From a bacterium (lineage in GTDB: Bacteria; Bacillota; Bacilli; Lactobacillales; Streptococcaceae), in the NCBI GenBank assembly GCA_905221195.1, contig CAJNCF010000001.1:248001-312000 (forward strand): 64,000 bases of DNA, read 5' to 3'. Below the pieces are notes generated by a model. That model saw nothing but the letters and a program-made list of their open reading frames with translations, searched no databases and was not told where the DNA came from. This document shows, one piece after another, positions 12,144-21,376 of the stretch. Every line of letters starts with the position of its first letter. The first letter of the stretch is position 1. A program made the position numbers and the translations under genes.

Positions 12144-13435
12144 GTAAAGAAAATCCCTTAAGCCACCACGAGCAGTTACGTTATGACTATCTCTTTAAGA
12201 ACATTCATTACCTCAATGACCGAGAGAAAAAGGAGTTTGCATACTTGCAAGACAAATTAAGTAGGGCAAGTAGTGACGCTACCTCAGAAAGTCAAGAATT
12301 GACCGAGGATTATAGAAAGACAAGTGCTAACGCTTCAATTCCTTCTTATAATAGTCGTAGCCGTTCTGAGCGATACCAGAAGATCAATTCTCTTCCAAAG
12401 AAAAAGACTAAAAAGCGGAAGCTACGGTGGGGCCGCATTTTTGCTGGACTTCTTGCCCTTTTATCCTGTGCAGGTTTTGGCATGATTTTCATGTTCCTAA
12501 AAGGATATTCAAATGCTGAACCAAACAAACCTACCAATGCTAAAGCTGCTCAAGTAGAAGTTTTTCATGGTCAAGATACCAAGGATGGGGTTAATATTTT
12601 GATTATGGGAACGGATGGACGGATTGGTCAAAATAGTGCTGAAACGAGAACGGACTCGATTATGGTCCTAAACGTCGGCGGATCAGATAAGAAAATCAAG
12701 CTGGTCAGCTTCATGCGTGATAATTTGGTTTATATAGACGGTTACAGCCAAGTCGTTAATGGTAGAAAACAGAGGGATAACAAGTTAAACGTAGCCTATG
12801 AGTTAGGAGAACAAGAGGGGCAAAAAGGGGCAGAGATGGTTCGTCAAGTCTTGAAAGATAATTTTGACTTGGACATTAAGTATTACGCTTTGGTTGATTT
12901 TCAGGCCTTTGCAACTGCTATTGACACTTTATTCCCTGATGGGGTGACAATTGATGCTCAGTTTTCAACATTGAATGGGCGTCCACTAACAGAAGCTACG
13001 GTGGGAGATGACTTACATGCTACGGAAACAGAGTCTCCAACTCAGACTATTAAAGTCGGGAAACAGCAGATGAACGGCTCAACCTTACTCAACTATGCAC
13101 GCTTCCGTGATGACGATGAAGGCGATTATGGTCGTACCAAGAGACAACAGCAAGTGTTGACAGCTGTTTTGCAGCAACTTAAGGATCCAACCAAACTTTT
13201 TACTGGATCAGAAGCGCTTGGTAAGGTCTTTGGGATGACCTCTACGAACGTTCCTTATAGTTTCTTATTGACCAATGGTTTGTCCTTCCTAGGAGGAGCG
13301 CAAAACGGCATTGAAAGATTAACAGTTCCAGAACTAGGCGATTGGGTGGATGCCTATGATGTCTATGGTGGTATAGCTCTCCAGATCGACCAAAATAAAT
13401 ATCAAACCAAGCTAGCCCAGATGGGAATGAGATAA
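12140..13435 (+). CDS. psr: LytR-CpsA-Psr family cell-wall polymer ligase
   Basis: LCP proteins transfer undecaprenyl-linked anionic polymers (teichoic acid, capsule) onto peptidoglycan. The 431-residue protein has about 90 charged cytoplasmic residues, one membrane helix (about 97-118) and an external LCP domain with conserved GTDGR, SIMVLNV, SFMRD and ARFRDDDEGDYGRTKRQ, which carry the Asp/Arg residues that bind Mg-pyrophosphate. It starts by a 4-bp overlap with pheA, yet its job belongs to the teichoic-acid genes downstream. Pneumococcus has three LCP proteins; the position next to pheA fits Psr. Confidence 0.92.
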   Translation: MSKENPLSHHEQLRYDYLFKNIHYLNDREKKEFAYLQDKLSRASSDATSESQELTEDYRKTSANASIPSYNSRSRSERYQKINSLPKKKTKKRKLRWGRIFAGLLALLSCAGFGMIFMFLKGYSNAEPNKPTNAKAAQVEVFHGQDTKDGVNILIMGTDGRIGQNSAETRTDSIMVLNVGGSDKKIKLVSFMRDNLVYIDGYSQVVNGRKQRDNKLNVAYELGEQEGQKGAEMVRQVLKDNFDLDIKYYALVDFQAFATAIDTLFPDGVTIDAQFSTLNGRPLTEATVGDDLHATETESPTQTIKVGKQQMNGSTLLNYARFRDDDEGDYGRTKRQQQVLTAVLQQLKDPTKLFTGSEALGKVFGMTSTNVPYSFLLTNGLSFLGGAQNGIERLTVPELGDWVDAYDVYGGIALQIDQNKYQTKLAQMGMR

Positions 13436-13448
13436 GATATGACAGAAG

Positions 13449-13497
13449 AATCAAAGTTTGAAGGCTATTTATTTAGCAGTCAGGCTTTGATTTTTTA
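13449..13497 (+). terminator. intrinsic terminator after psr
   Basis: AATCAAAG (13449-13456) pairs with CTTTGATT (13485-13492) over a long, partly structured loop and is followed by TTTT. It ends the aro-psr operon. Confidence 0.6.
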
Positions 13498-13525
13498 CAG
13501 TCTGAAATAGCTTTTTAGCCCTTAT

Positions 13526-13537
13526 TTGTGGTATAAT
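13526..13537 (+). promoter_or_regulatory. extended -10 promoter of the licD/tar cluster
   Basis: TGTGGTATAAT ends with a perfect TATAAT (13532-13537) preceded by TGG, an extended -10. The first ATG follows 23 bases after the hexamer. Confidence 0.65.
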
Positions 13538-13560
13538 GAAACGATACGATAGAAAGAATA

Positions 13561-14406
13561 ATGAACAATATGACTGATTTAAAAGCAATTCAGGCTCGTA
13601 GTCTGGAGATGGCTGAATATTTTGTGGCCTTTTGTAAAGAACATGATTTGCTCTGTTATCTCTGTGGTGGAGGTGCTATTGGTGCCCTTCGAAACAAGGG
13701 CTTTATTCCTTGGGACGACGACCTAGACTTTTTTATGCCTCGTAAGGACTATGAAAAATTGGCAGAATTATGGCCTCGCTATGCAGAGGAGCGTTATTTC
13801 TTGTCAAAGAGTCACAAGGATTTTGTCGATCGCAATCTTTTTATTACCATTCGTGACAAGGAAACCACCTGTATTAAGCCTTACCAGCAGGATTTGAATT
13901 TGCCACATGGTTTGGCCTTGGATGTCTTGCCTTTGGATTATTATCCGAAAAATCTATCTGAGCGGAAGAAACAGGTTCGTTGGGCACTGATTTATTCACT
14001 CTTTTGTGCACAAACTATTCCAGAAAAGCATGGTGCACTTATGAAATGGGGAAGCCGAATCTTACTGGGTTTGACGCCAAAATCTCTCCGTTATCGCATT
14101 TGGAAAAAAGCTGAGAAAGAAATGACTAAATATAGTCTCGCTGAGAGCGATGGCATTACAGAATTATGCTCAGGTCCTGGCTATATGAGAAACAAGTACC
14201 CAATCGAATCCTTTGAAGACAATCTCTTTTTACCATTTGAAGAAACAGAGATGCCTATTCCAGTTGGCTATGATGCTTATCTCAGTACTGCTTTTGGAGA
14301 CTACATGACTCCTCCACCAGCAGACAAGCAAGTACCGCATCATGATGCTGTTATCGCTGATATGGATAAGTCTTATACAGAATACAAGGGAGAATATGGT
14401 GGCTAA
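13561..14406 (+). CDS. LicD family phosphotransferase (LicD3 position)
   Basis: LicD proteins are nucleotidyltransferase-fold enzymes that transfer phosphocholine or related phospho-groups to glycans. The 281-residue protein has the family start (YLCGGGAIGALRNKGFIPWDDDLDFFM, about 31-57) with the metal-binding WDDDLD. In pneumococcus the gene at this position is named LicD3 and is assigned to teichoic-acid repeat-unit assembly; its precise transfer step is less certain than for LicD1 and LicD2. The ribosome site is weak (GAAAG), and a second in-frame ATG at 13570 is possible. It overlaps the next glycosyltransferase by about 11 bp. Confidence 0.88.
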   Translation: MNNMTDLKAIQARSLEMAEYFVAFCKEHDLLCYLCGGGAIGALRNKGFIPWDDDLDFFMPRKDYEKLAELWPRYAEERYFLSKSHKDFVDRNLFITIRDKETTCIKPYQQDLNLPHGLALDVLPLDYYPKNLSERKKQVRWALIYSLFCAQTIPEKHGALMKWGSRILLGLTPKSLRYRIWKKAEKEMTKYSLAESDGITELCSGPGYMRNKYPIESFEDNLFLPFEETEMPIPVGYDAYLSTAFGDYMTPPPADKQVPHHDAVIADMDKSYTEYKGEYGG

Positions 14407-15499
14407 GAAAAAAATCTTATTCTTTATGTGGTCTTTTTCTCTCGGAGGCGGAGCAGAGAAGATTCTATCTACCATTGTTTCTAATCTGGATCCAGAAAAG
14501 TATGATATTGATATTCTTGAAATGGAGCACTTTGACAAGGGATATGAATTTGTTCCTAAACATGTACGAATTTTAAAATCCTTTCAGGATTATCGTCAAG
14601 CCAGATGGCTCCGAGCTCTTTTGTGGAGAATAAGAATTTATTTTCCAAGATTGACTCGGCGTTTGCTTGTGAAAGATGACTATGATGTAGAAGTTTCCTT
14701 TACTATTATGAATCCACCACTTTTGTTCTCTAGAAGAAAAGAAGTCAAGAAGATATCTTGGATTCATGGAAGTATAGAAGAATTTCTTAAGGATAGCTCA
14801 AAAAGGGAATCACATAGACGCCAGTTGGATGCTGCGGATACCATTGTAGGAATTTCAAAAAAGACCAGTCATTCTATCAAGGAAGTCTATCAAGATTATG
14901 CTTCCAAATTACAGACGGTCTACAATGGTTATGATTTTAAGACTATTCTAGAAAAATCTCAAGAGAAGATCGATATCGAGATTGCGCCTCAAAGTATCTG
15001 TACCATTGGACGGATTGAGGAAAATAAGGGTTCTGACCGTGTGGTGGAAGTGATACGACTATTACACCAAAAAGGAAAAAACTACCACCTTTACTTTATA
15101 GGTGCTGGTGATATGGAAGAGGAACTGAAAAAACGGGTCAAAGAGTATGAACTTGAGGATTATGTTCATTTCCTTGGTTACCAAAAAAATCCTTATCAGT
15201 ATTTATCTCAGGCGAAAGTTCTCTTGTCTATGTCTAAGCAAGAAGGATTTCCTGGAGTGTATGTGGAAGCCTTGAGTCTGGGACTCCCTTTTGTCTCTAC
15301 AGATGTTGGAGGGGCTGAGGAATTATCCCAAAAAGGTCGATTTGGACAAATCATTGAGAGCAATCAAGAGGCAGCTCAAGCAATTACGAATTATATGACT
15401 TCTGCCTCAAACTTCGATGTCAATGAGGCTAGCCAATTCATTCAACAATTTACAATTGCCAAACAAATCGAACAAGTAGAAAAACTATTAGAGGAGTAG
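14396..15499 (+). CDS. glycosyltransferase, GT4 type (teichoic-acid cluster)
   Basis: This is a cytoplasmic GT-B glycosyltransferase of about 367 residues. It has an N-terminal glycine-rich SFSLGGGAEK loop, a VYNGYDF hinge and the C-terminal donor-binding region with KQEGFPGVYVEALSLGLP, typical of group 1/GT4 enzymes. AAGGGAGA sits just before two candidate starts, ATG 14396 and GTG 14399; the GTG has better spacing. The upstream reading frame from 14342 lies inside licD and is not used. By position it is one of two glycosyltransferases proposed to add sugar residues to the pneumococcal teichoic-acid repeat unit. Confidence 0.88.
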   Translation: MVAKKKILFFMWSFSLGGGAEKILSTIVSNLDPEKYDIDILEMEHFDKGYEFVPKHVRILKSFQDYRQARWLRALLWRIRIYFPRLTRRLLVKDDYDVEVSFTIMNPPLLFSRRKEVKKISWIHGSIEEFLKDSSKRESHRRQLDAADTIVGISKKTSHSIKEVYQDYASKLQTVYNGYDFKTILEKSQEKIDIEIAPQSICTIGRIEENKGSDRVVEVIRLLHQKGKNYHLYFIGAGDMEEELKKRVKEYELEDYVHFLGYQKNPYQYLSQAKVLLSMSKQEGFPGVYVEALSLGLPFVSTDVGGAEELSQKGRFGQIIESNQEAAQAITNYMTSASNFDVNEASQFIQQFTIAKQIEQVEKLLEE

Positions 15500-15500
15500 C

Positions 15501-16487
15501 ATGGAAACTGCATTAATTAGTGTGATTGTGCCAGTCTATAATGTGGCGCAGTACCTAGAAAAATCGATAGCTTCCATTCAGAAGCAGACCTATCAAAATC
15601 TGGAAATCATTCTTGTTGATGATGGAGCAACGGATGAAAGTGGTCGCTTGTGTGATTCAATAGCTGAACAAGATGATAGGATGTCAGTGCTTCATAAAAA
15701 GAACGAAGGCTTGTCACAAGCACGAAATGATGGAATGAAGCAGGCACATGGGGATTATCTGATTTTTATTGACTCAGATGATTATATCCATCCAGAAATG
15801 ATTCAGAACTTATATGAGCAATTAATTCAAGAAGATGCGGATGTTTCGAGCTGTGGTGTTATGAATGTCTATGCTAATGATGAAAGCCCACAGTCAGCCA
15901 ATCAGGATGAGTATTTTGTCTGTGATTCTCAAACATTTCTGAGGGAATACCTCATAGGTGAAAAAATACCTGGGACGATTTGCAATAAGCTAATCAAGAA
16001 AGAGATTGCAACTACCCTATCCTTTCCTAAAGGGTTGATTTATGAAGATGCCTATTATCATTTTGATTTGATCAAGTTGGCTAAGAAGTACGTTGTTAAT
16101 ACCAAACCCTATTATTACTATTTCCATAGAGGAGACAGTATTACGACTAAACCATATGCAGAGAAGGATTTAGCCTATATTGATATCTACCAAAAGTTTT
16201 ACAATGAAGTTGTAAAAAACTATCCTGACTTGAAAGAGGTTGCTTTCTTCAGATTGGCCTATGCCCATTTCTTTATTCTGGATAAGATGTTGCTAGATGA
16301 ACAGTACAAACGGTTTGAAGCCTATTCTCAGATTCATCGTTTTTTAAAAGGCCATGCCTTTGCTATTTCTAGGAATCCAATTTTTCGTAAGGGAAGAAGA
16401 ATTAGTGCCTTAGCTCTATTTATAAATATTTCCTTATACCGATTCTTATTACTGAAAAATATTGAAAAATCTAAAAAATTACATTAG
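15501..16487 (+). CDS. glycosyltransferase family 2 (teichoic-acid cluster)
   Basis: This is a GT-A fold family 2 glycosyltransferase of 328 residues. The start SVIVPVYNVAQYLEKSIAS, the VDDGATDES loop, NEGLSQARNDGM and the metal-binding DSDD are the standard GT2 landmarks in order over the first 100 residues. It begins one base after the previous gene's stop and is the second sugar transferase of this cluster. The sugar specificity (GalNAc or AATGal addition in pneumococcal teichoic acid) cannot be told from sequence. Confidence 0.9.
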   Translation: METALISVIVPVYNVAQYLEKSIASIQKQTYQNLEIILVDDGATDESGRLCDSIAEQDDRMSVLHKKNEGLSQARNDGMKQAHGDYLIFIDSDDYIHPEMIQNLYEQLIQEDADVSSCGVMNVYANDESPQSANQDEYFVCDSQTFLREYLIGEKIPGTICNKLIKKEIATTLSFPKGLIYEDAYYHFDLIKLAKKYVVNTKPYYYYFHRGDSITTKPYAEKDLAYIDIYQKFYNEVVKNYPDLKEVAFFRLAYAHFFILDKMLLDEQYKRFEAYSQIHRFLKGHAFAISRNPIFRKGRRISALALFINISLYRFLLLKNIEKSKKLH

Positions 16488-16502
16488 AACGGGGGTGAGC
16501 AA

Positions 16503-17972
16503 GTGATTGATGGGAAACGATTGTTATTTAGTTTGACCATAGTCAGCTATGCCTTGACGTTAGTAAGTGGAATTGTGTATCTGTTTAATAATAATAATGT
16601 TAGCTTACTTTCTACTTTATTGTTCTTACTGGTTAGTAGCTTAATTGCCTGCTGGAATGATATCAAGTATTACTTGATCCATTTTATTTTCTTTTTAACC
16701 ATTTTTATATTTCTGGTATCAAGACCGACCATTGATTATTTTAGGGATGGAGCTTTGGATACCTATCATCCGATAGCCTATCGCTTTGCTTTTATAGTCG
16801 TCATGGTTTCGATTCTGGGTTTGACTACAGGAGGCGTCCTAGCTCGTTACTTCATAGCTAGGAAGAAAATAAAAGTACCAAATATAGGAAATTCTCTAAA
16901 AGAGATTTATATCAAGCGGTTGCGCTTTGTATCACTAGGAGTTTTTCTTCTAACTTATCCATTCTATTTCATTAGATTATTTGAACGTCTCTTGTATCGC
17001 TTGCAGACGTCCTACTATGCCTACTATGCAAATTTTGAAAGTAAACTGCCTTATTTTACCTACATATTATCGACCTTTACGGTCTATGCAATGTGTATGT
17101 ATCTGGCAACCAAGCCAAAGAAATTGCAGGCAACAGCAGTTCTTGTCTCCTTTATTGCAGCTAATACCATTCATTTGGCAATCGGGACACGAAATCCCTT
17201 TATTTTAAGTATTTTATTTGCTTTTGTTTATTACTTTATGCGAGAGCAAACTGAAAAAGGAAAATGGATTGGGTTTAAAGAAAAGTTAGCGATTTTTGTC
17301 GGTTCTCCTATTCTCATGTTAGCGATGGGAGTTCTCAATTATGTACGGGATAATGTCCAAGTTTCCCATACAGGTTTCTGGGATATCTTGCTCGACTTTA
17401 TCTATAAACAAGGAACCAGTTTTGGTGTTCTAGCTCGAGGTTTTCTATTTAACAGTAGCCTCCCTTACCGAGATTTCCGTAATTTTACTTTTGGTCCTGT
17501 TCTTGATTATTTTGCAAGGGGAAATTTGGGGGCCATTTTCGGAGGAAAAGCCTTTGAACATACAACCAATAGTGTGGAGCTAGCTATTGATAGTAATAGT
17601 TATGCCCACAATTTGTCCTATCTTGTGTTGAATAAGGAATATCTGAAAGGACATGGTATCGGAAGTAGTTATATCATGGAGTTGTATACAGACTATGGTA
17701 TGATAGGAGTCTTTCTACTTAGTCTCTTACTCGGTATGTTATTTATAGCCATGTTGCAAGTAGCCTATCGTTCAAGAACAGTCCTATTTGCCTTGTCCCT
17801 ACTCATCTTGAATAATCTATTCTTTATGCCAAGAAGTAGCTTTTCAGAAAGTTTCTTCAATCTATTTACAATGCAATTCTGGGGAATTGTTCTTGTGATT
17901 ATATTTGTAGCAAAAATGCTTACAAAAGAAAACCAGTATCTACTCAACAAAGGAGAAAAAAATCATGTTTGA
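16503..17972 (+). CDS. tarP: teichoic-acid repeat-unit polymerase, Wzy-like
   Basis: This integral membrane protein of 489 residues has about 11-12 membrane helices, a large loop with conserved GTRNPF and a late loop rich in Asn/Ser/His, as in Wzy/O-antigen polymerases. The start codon is GTG with a strong GGGGGTGAG site. In pneumococcus the gene in this place is TarP, reported as the polymerase that joins undecaprenyl-linked teichoic-acid repeat units outside the membrane. It overlaps the next gene by 8 bp. The assignment rests on topology plus gene order. Confidence 0.85.
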   Translation: MIDGKRLLFSLTIVSYALTLVSGIVYLFNNNNVSLLSTLLFLLVSSLIACWNDIKYYLIHFIFFLTIFIFLVSRPTIDYFRDGALDTYHPIAYRFAFIVVMVSILGLTTGGVLARYFIARKKIKVPNIGNSLKEIYIKRLRFVSLGVFLLTYPFYFIRLFERLLYRLQTSYYAYYANFESKLPYFTYILSTFTVYAMCMYLATKPKKLQATAVLVSFIAANTIHLAIGTRNPFILSILFAFVYYFMREQTEKGKWIGFKEKLAIFVGSPILMLAMGVLNYVRDNVQVSHTGFWDILLDFIYKQGTSFGVLARGFLFNSSLPYRDFRNFTFGPVLDYFARGNLGAIFGGKAFEHTTNSVELAIDSNSYAHNLSYLVLNKEYLKGHGIGSSYIMELYTDYGMIGVFLLSLLLGMLFIAMLQVAYRSRTVLFALSLLILNNLFFMPRSSFSESFFNLFTMQFWGIVLVIIFVAKMLTKENQYLLNKGEKNHV

Positions 17973-18999
17973 ACATTATTCAGTAGCTGATTTATTTGCA
18001 AATCTTTACAAAAAACGAAAAGCAAATATTCTAGCTCTCATCGCTTTATTTGCTCTCATTGCTGTACCATTTACAATTAAAGCAGTTAAGAATAAAAATA
18101 CTGTCAAAGACACAACAAGTTATTCAACTTATATCAGCTATAAAATCACTCCTCCAGAAGATTCAGCTAAAACAATTTTGAATCATCAAATTGGTGGTTA
18201 TAGTGATTTCTACGGGAAATTGATTGATGGGAATTTGAATGGAGCTTATCTTTTCAATGATGTAGAACCTAGTGAGTTGAAAAAAATTGCCAGTGAATTG
18301 GATACGACAGAAACAACCTTGAAAAATTCTACGAATGATTATTGGTGGAAAAAACTGACTGTCTACTATATGATTGACGATGCAGGGGTTGGTGTGAAAA
18401 TTTTGACACCAAGTAAAGACGCTAATGACTTGTTGGAGCGAAAAATTGATGGATTGATTGAGAAATTTAAACATACTTATGCAAATGTAAAAATTGAAAA
18501 ATTGGAAACCATCAACTCTAAAGAATTGAATGCAAACGGTGAGACAGCGCTTGGATTGAATGTGAAAAATCTGATTCTACGTTTAGCTGTTATTGGAGTA
18601 GTCTGTGTGATTTTGGTTGTGATGGGAAATGTATTGGTTTATCTCTTTAATCCAACAATCAATAGAGCAGGTGATTTTTCTCAATATCAAATTGATTTTG
18701 TAACAGAGATTACAACAATTGCCAACCTAACAGATGTCTTGTCATACAAAAATGCTGGACAAGAATTAACCATCGTTAGCTCAAATAAAGCGATCTTAGA
18801 TAAATTGAAACAAAATCAAGAGGCTTTAAAAGGAATGGATTTTGTCGATTTACAAGATGTGCCATCGCTTTTAGAAAGAGATACAGTCCTTCTTGTTGAA
18901 GAGTATGGAGTGACTCGTTATAAGAAATTTGAACAAAGTCTTCAAATTCTCAGAAACTTAAATCGTTCTATCCTCGGTGTAGCAACCTTTAAATTATAA
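17965..18999 (+). CDS. tarQ: TarP partner with Wzz-like topology
   Basis: This 344-residue protein has two membrane helices (about 23-40 and 201-224) flanking an external domain of about 160 residues, then a cytoplasmic tail. That layout is like Wzz/CapA chain-length co-polymerases, though no tyrosine-kinase tail or classic Wzz proline motif is obvious (PTINRAG follows the second helix). The 8-bp overlap with the polymerase gene implies a stoichiometric partner. Pneumococcal TarQ, described as working with TarP in teichoic-acid polymerisation, occupies this position. Confidence 0.82.
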   Translation: MFEHYSVADLFANLYKKRKANILALIALFALIAVPFTIKAVKNKNTVKDTTSYSTYISYKITPPEDSAKTILNHQIGGYSDFYGKLIDGNLNGAYLFNDVEPSELKKIASELDTTETTLKNSTNDYWWKKLTVYYMIDDAGVGVKILTPSKDANDLLERKIDGLIEKFKHTYANVKIEKLETINSKELNANGETALGLNVKNLILRLAVIGVVCVILVVMGNVLVYLFNPTINRAGDFSQYQIDFVTEITTIANLTDVLSYKNAGQELTIVSSNKAILDKLKQNQEALKGMDFVDLQDVPSLLERDTVLLVEEYGVTRYKKFEQSLQILRNLNRSILGVATFKL

Positions 19000-19016
19000 G
19001 CTTTCTGATGTATTAG

Positions 19017-19057
19017 GTCTTCAAAGTTGGCTAAGAGTCGATTTTGAAGGCTTTTTC
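19017..19057 (+). terminator. intrinsic terminator of the tar cluster
   Basis: CTTCAAA (19019-19025) pairs with TTTGAAG (19043-19049), followed by GCTTTTT. Confidence 0.65.
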
Positions 19058-19063
19058 TATTTG

Positions 19064-19106
19064 TCTACAGAAATTTCCCTTTAGAATTTTCTACAGAAGT
19101 TACCCT
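19064..19106. repeat. two near-identical 17-mers upstream of mecA
   Basis: TCTACAGAAATTTCCCT (19064-19080) and TCTACAGAAGTTACCCT (19090-19106) match at 15 of 17 bases, with starts 26 bp apart. They lie about 57 bp upstream of the mecA -10 box, where a regulator could bind. Confidence 0.5.
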
Positions 19107-19162
19107 AGGGAAAATCTATCCGTATAGAGGAGCCTTCTTTTGATAAAATCTTAAAAATCTAG

Positions 19163-19168
19163 TATAAT
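19163..19168 (+). promoter_or_regulatory. -10 box of the mecA promoter
   Basis: A perfect TATAAT lies 31 bases upstream of the mecA ATG. No convincing -35 hexamer is seen. Confidence 0.5.
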
Positions 19169-19199
19169 AGATAGAACTGAAAGTATGAGGTTACTAGCA

Positions 19200-19937
19200 A
19201 TGAAAATGAAACAAATTAGTGATACAACTTTGAAAATCACGATGTCTTTAGAGGATTTGATGGATCGTGGCATGGAGATTGCTGACTTTCTCGTTCCTCA
19301 AGAAAAAACAGAAGAGTTCTTTTATGCCATCTTGGATGAGTTAGAGATGCCTGAGAGCTTTTTAGATACAGGCATGTTGAGTTTCCGTGTGACTCCAAAA
19401 CCTGATAAGGTTGATGTCTTTGTGACCAAGTCAAAAATTGACCAAAATCTAGATTTTGAAGACTTATCGGATTTGCCAGATATGGAAGAATTGGCTCAAA
19501 TGTCGCCAGATGAATTTATCAAAACCTTAGAAAAAAGCATCGCGGACAAAACCAAGGATGATATCGAAGCCATTCAATCTCTAGAGCAAGTTGAAGCTAA
19601 GGAAGAAGAGCAGGAGCAGGCTGAACAAGAAGCTGAGAGCAAGAAAGAGCCCTACATTTACTACATCCTTTCTTTTGCAAAATTGGCTGACTTGGTAGCT
19701 TTTGCCCAGACAGTGACTTTTGAAATGGAAACTTCTGAACTCTACAAGATGAATGAGCGTTATTATTTGACTATTTTAGTGGATATTGAAAATCATCCAA
19801 GTCCATATCCAGCTTGGCTGTTGGCTCGTATGCGCGAGTTTGCGGACGATAGTGACATCAGTCGCTCAGTTTTGCAAGAGTATGGCCAAGTCCTGATGAA
19901 TCACGATGCAGTGATCAATCTGCAAAAGATTGGATAA
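19200..19937 (+). CDS. mecA: adaptor protein MecA
   Basis: MecA delivers substrates to the ClpC-ClpP protease; in streptococci it targets the competence sigma factor ComX/SigX. The 245-residue protein has the typical N-terminal substrate-binding domain, a very acidic Glu/Gln-rich linker (about 125-150) and a C-terminal Clp-binding domain (PYIYYILSFAKLADLVAFA onwards). I chose the ATG at 19200 with GAGG 9 bases upstream, giving the length I remember for pneumococcal MecA. It is a single-gene unit with its own promoter and terminator. Confidence 0.93.
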   Translation: MKMKQISDTTLKITMSLEDLMDRGMEIADFLVPQEKTEEFFYAILDELEMPESFLDTGMLSFRVTPKPDKVDVFVTKSKIDQNLDFEDLSDLPDMEELAQMSPDEFIKTLEKSIADKTKDDIEAIQSLEQVEAKEEEQEQAEQEAESKKEPYIYYILSFAKLADLVAFAQTVTFEMETSELYKMNERYYLTILVDIENHPSPYPAWLLARMREFADDSDISRSVLQEYGQVLMNHDAVINLQKIG

Positions 19938-19971
19938 TCATTTCTGGAAAATTATTTCTAGATTTTAGGAA

Positions 19972-19998
19972 GAGCGAATCGTTTGATTCGTTTTTTCT
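19972..19998 (+). terminator. intrinsic terminator of mecA
   Basis: GCGAATC and GATTCGT form a perfect stem around GTTT and are followed by a T tract. Confidence 0.75.
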
Positions 19999-20031
19999 TT
20001 TCTAGACTGAAATAGTGATTTACTATAATAG

Positions 20032-20057
20032 GAATTTTCACAAAATTCTGTTATAAT
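20032..20057 (+). promoter_or_regulatory. hom-thrB promoter with CodY-like operator
   Basis: The palindrome GAATTTTCACAAAATTC (20032-20048) matches the CodY consensus AATTTTCWGAAAATT at 14 of 15 positions. It ends 3 bases before the -10 TATAAT (20052-20057), so a bound protein would cover the -35 region. Confidence 0.65.
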
Positions 20058-20088
20058 GGCTATATTAGAAAATTTCGAGGAGACAAAC

Positions 20089-21375
20089 ATGACAGTTAAA
20101 ATTGCTTTACTAGGATTTGGTACCGTTGCAAGTGGCGTGCCTTTCCTCCTAAAGGAAAATGGAGAAAAAATCAATCAATCAGCACATTCAGAGATTGAAG
20201 TTGCCAAGGTATTGGTCAAAGATGAAGACGAAAAGAATCGCTTGCTTGCAGCAGGGAATGACTTTAACTTTGTAACCAATGTGGATGACATTTTATCAGA
20301 CCAAGACATTACGATCGTAGTGGAATTGATGGGACGTATCGAACCTGCTAAGACTTTTATCACTCGTGCCTTGGAAGCTGGAAAACACGTTGTTACTGCA
20401 AACAAGGATCTTTTGGCTGTCCATGGTGCAGAATTGTTAGAAATTGCTAAAGCCAACAAGGTAGCACTTTACTACGAAGCAGCAGTAGCTGGCGGTATTC
20501 CAATTCTTCGCACTCTAGCAAATTCATTGGCTTCTGATAAAATCACTCGCGTATTGGGTGTAGTCAATGGAACTTCTAACTTCATGATGACCAAGATGGT
20601 GGAAGAAGGTTGGTCTTACGATGATGCTCTTGCGGAAGCACAAAGACTAGGATTTGCAGAAAGTGACCCGACAAATGACGTAGATGGGATTGATGCAGCC
20701 TACAAGATGGTCATTTTGAGCCAATTTGCCTTTGGAATGAAGGTTGCCTTTGATGATGTAGCCCACAAGGGAATCCGCAACATCACACCAGAAGATGTAG
20801 CTGTAGCCCAAGAACTTGGCTATGTAGTGAAATTGGTTGGTTCTATTGAGGAAACTTCTTCAGGAATTGCTGCAGAAGTAACTCCAACCTTCCTACCTAA
20901 AGCGCACCCACTTGCTAGTGTGAATGGGGTAATGAACGCTGTCTTTGTGGAATCTATTGGTATCGGTGAGTCTATGTACTACGGACCAGGTGCGGGTCAA
21001 AAACCAACTGCTACGAGTGTTGTAGCAGATATTGTCCGTATCGTTCGTCGTTTGAATGATGGTACCATTGGCAAAGACTTCAACGAATATAGCCGTGACT
21101 TGGTATTGGCAAATCCAGAAGATGTCAAAGCAAATTACTACTTCTCAATCTTGGCTCCAGACTCAAAAGGTCAGGTCTTGAAATTGGCTGAAATCTTCAA
21201 TGCCCAGGATATTTCCTTCAAGCAAATCCTCCAAGACGGCAAAGAGGGGGATAAGGCGCGTGTTGTGATCATCACACACAAGATTAATAAAGCGCAACTT
21301 GAAAATGTTTCAACTGAATTGAAGAAGGTGTCAGAATTCGACCTCTTGAATACCTTCAAGGTGCTAGGAGAATAA
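20089..21375 (+). CDS. hom: homoserine dehydrogenase
   Basis: Hom reduces aspartate semialdehyde to homoserine, the branch point to threonine and methionine. The 428-residue protein has an N-terminal nucleotide-binding motif ([10 protein letters not shown]), the catalytic-domain VVNGTSNFM and [16 protein letters not shown], and a C-terminal ACT-like regulatory region. I chose the ATG at 20089 with CGAGGAG upstream; the in-frame ATG at 20056 overlaps the -10 box. It is cotranscribed with thrB, 1 base downstream, and carries a CodY-like operator. Confidence 0.95.
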   Translation: MTVKIALLGFGTVASGVPFLLKENGEKINQSAHSEIEVAKVLVKDEDEKNRLLAAGNDFNFVTNVDDILSDQDITIVVELMGRIEPAKTFITRALEAGKHVVTANKDLLAVHGAELLEIAKANKVALYYEAAVAGGIPILRTLANSLASDKITRVLGVVNGTSNFMMTKMVEEGWSYDDALAEAQRLGFAESDPTNDVDGIDAAYKMVILSQFAFGMKVAFDDVAHKGIRNITPEDVAVAQELGYVVKLVGSIEETSSGIAAEVTPTFLPKAHPLASVNGVMNAVFVESIGIGESMYYGPGAGQKPTATSVVADIVRIVRRLNDGTIGKDFNEYSRDLVLANPEDVKANYYFSILAPDSKGQVLKLAEIFNAQDISFKQILQDGKEGDKARVVIITHKINKAQLENVSTELKKVSEFDLLNTFKVLGE

Positions 21376-21376
21376 G

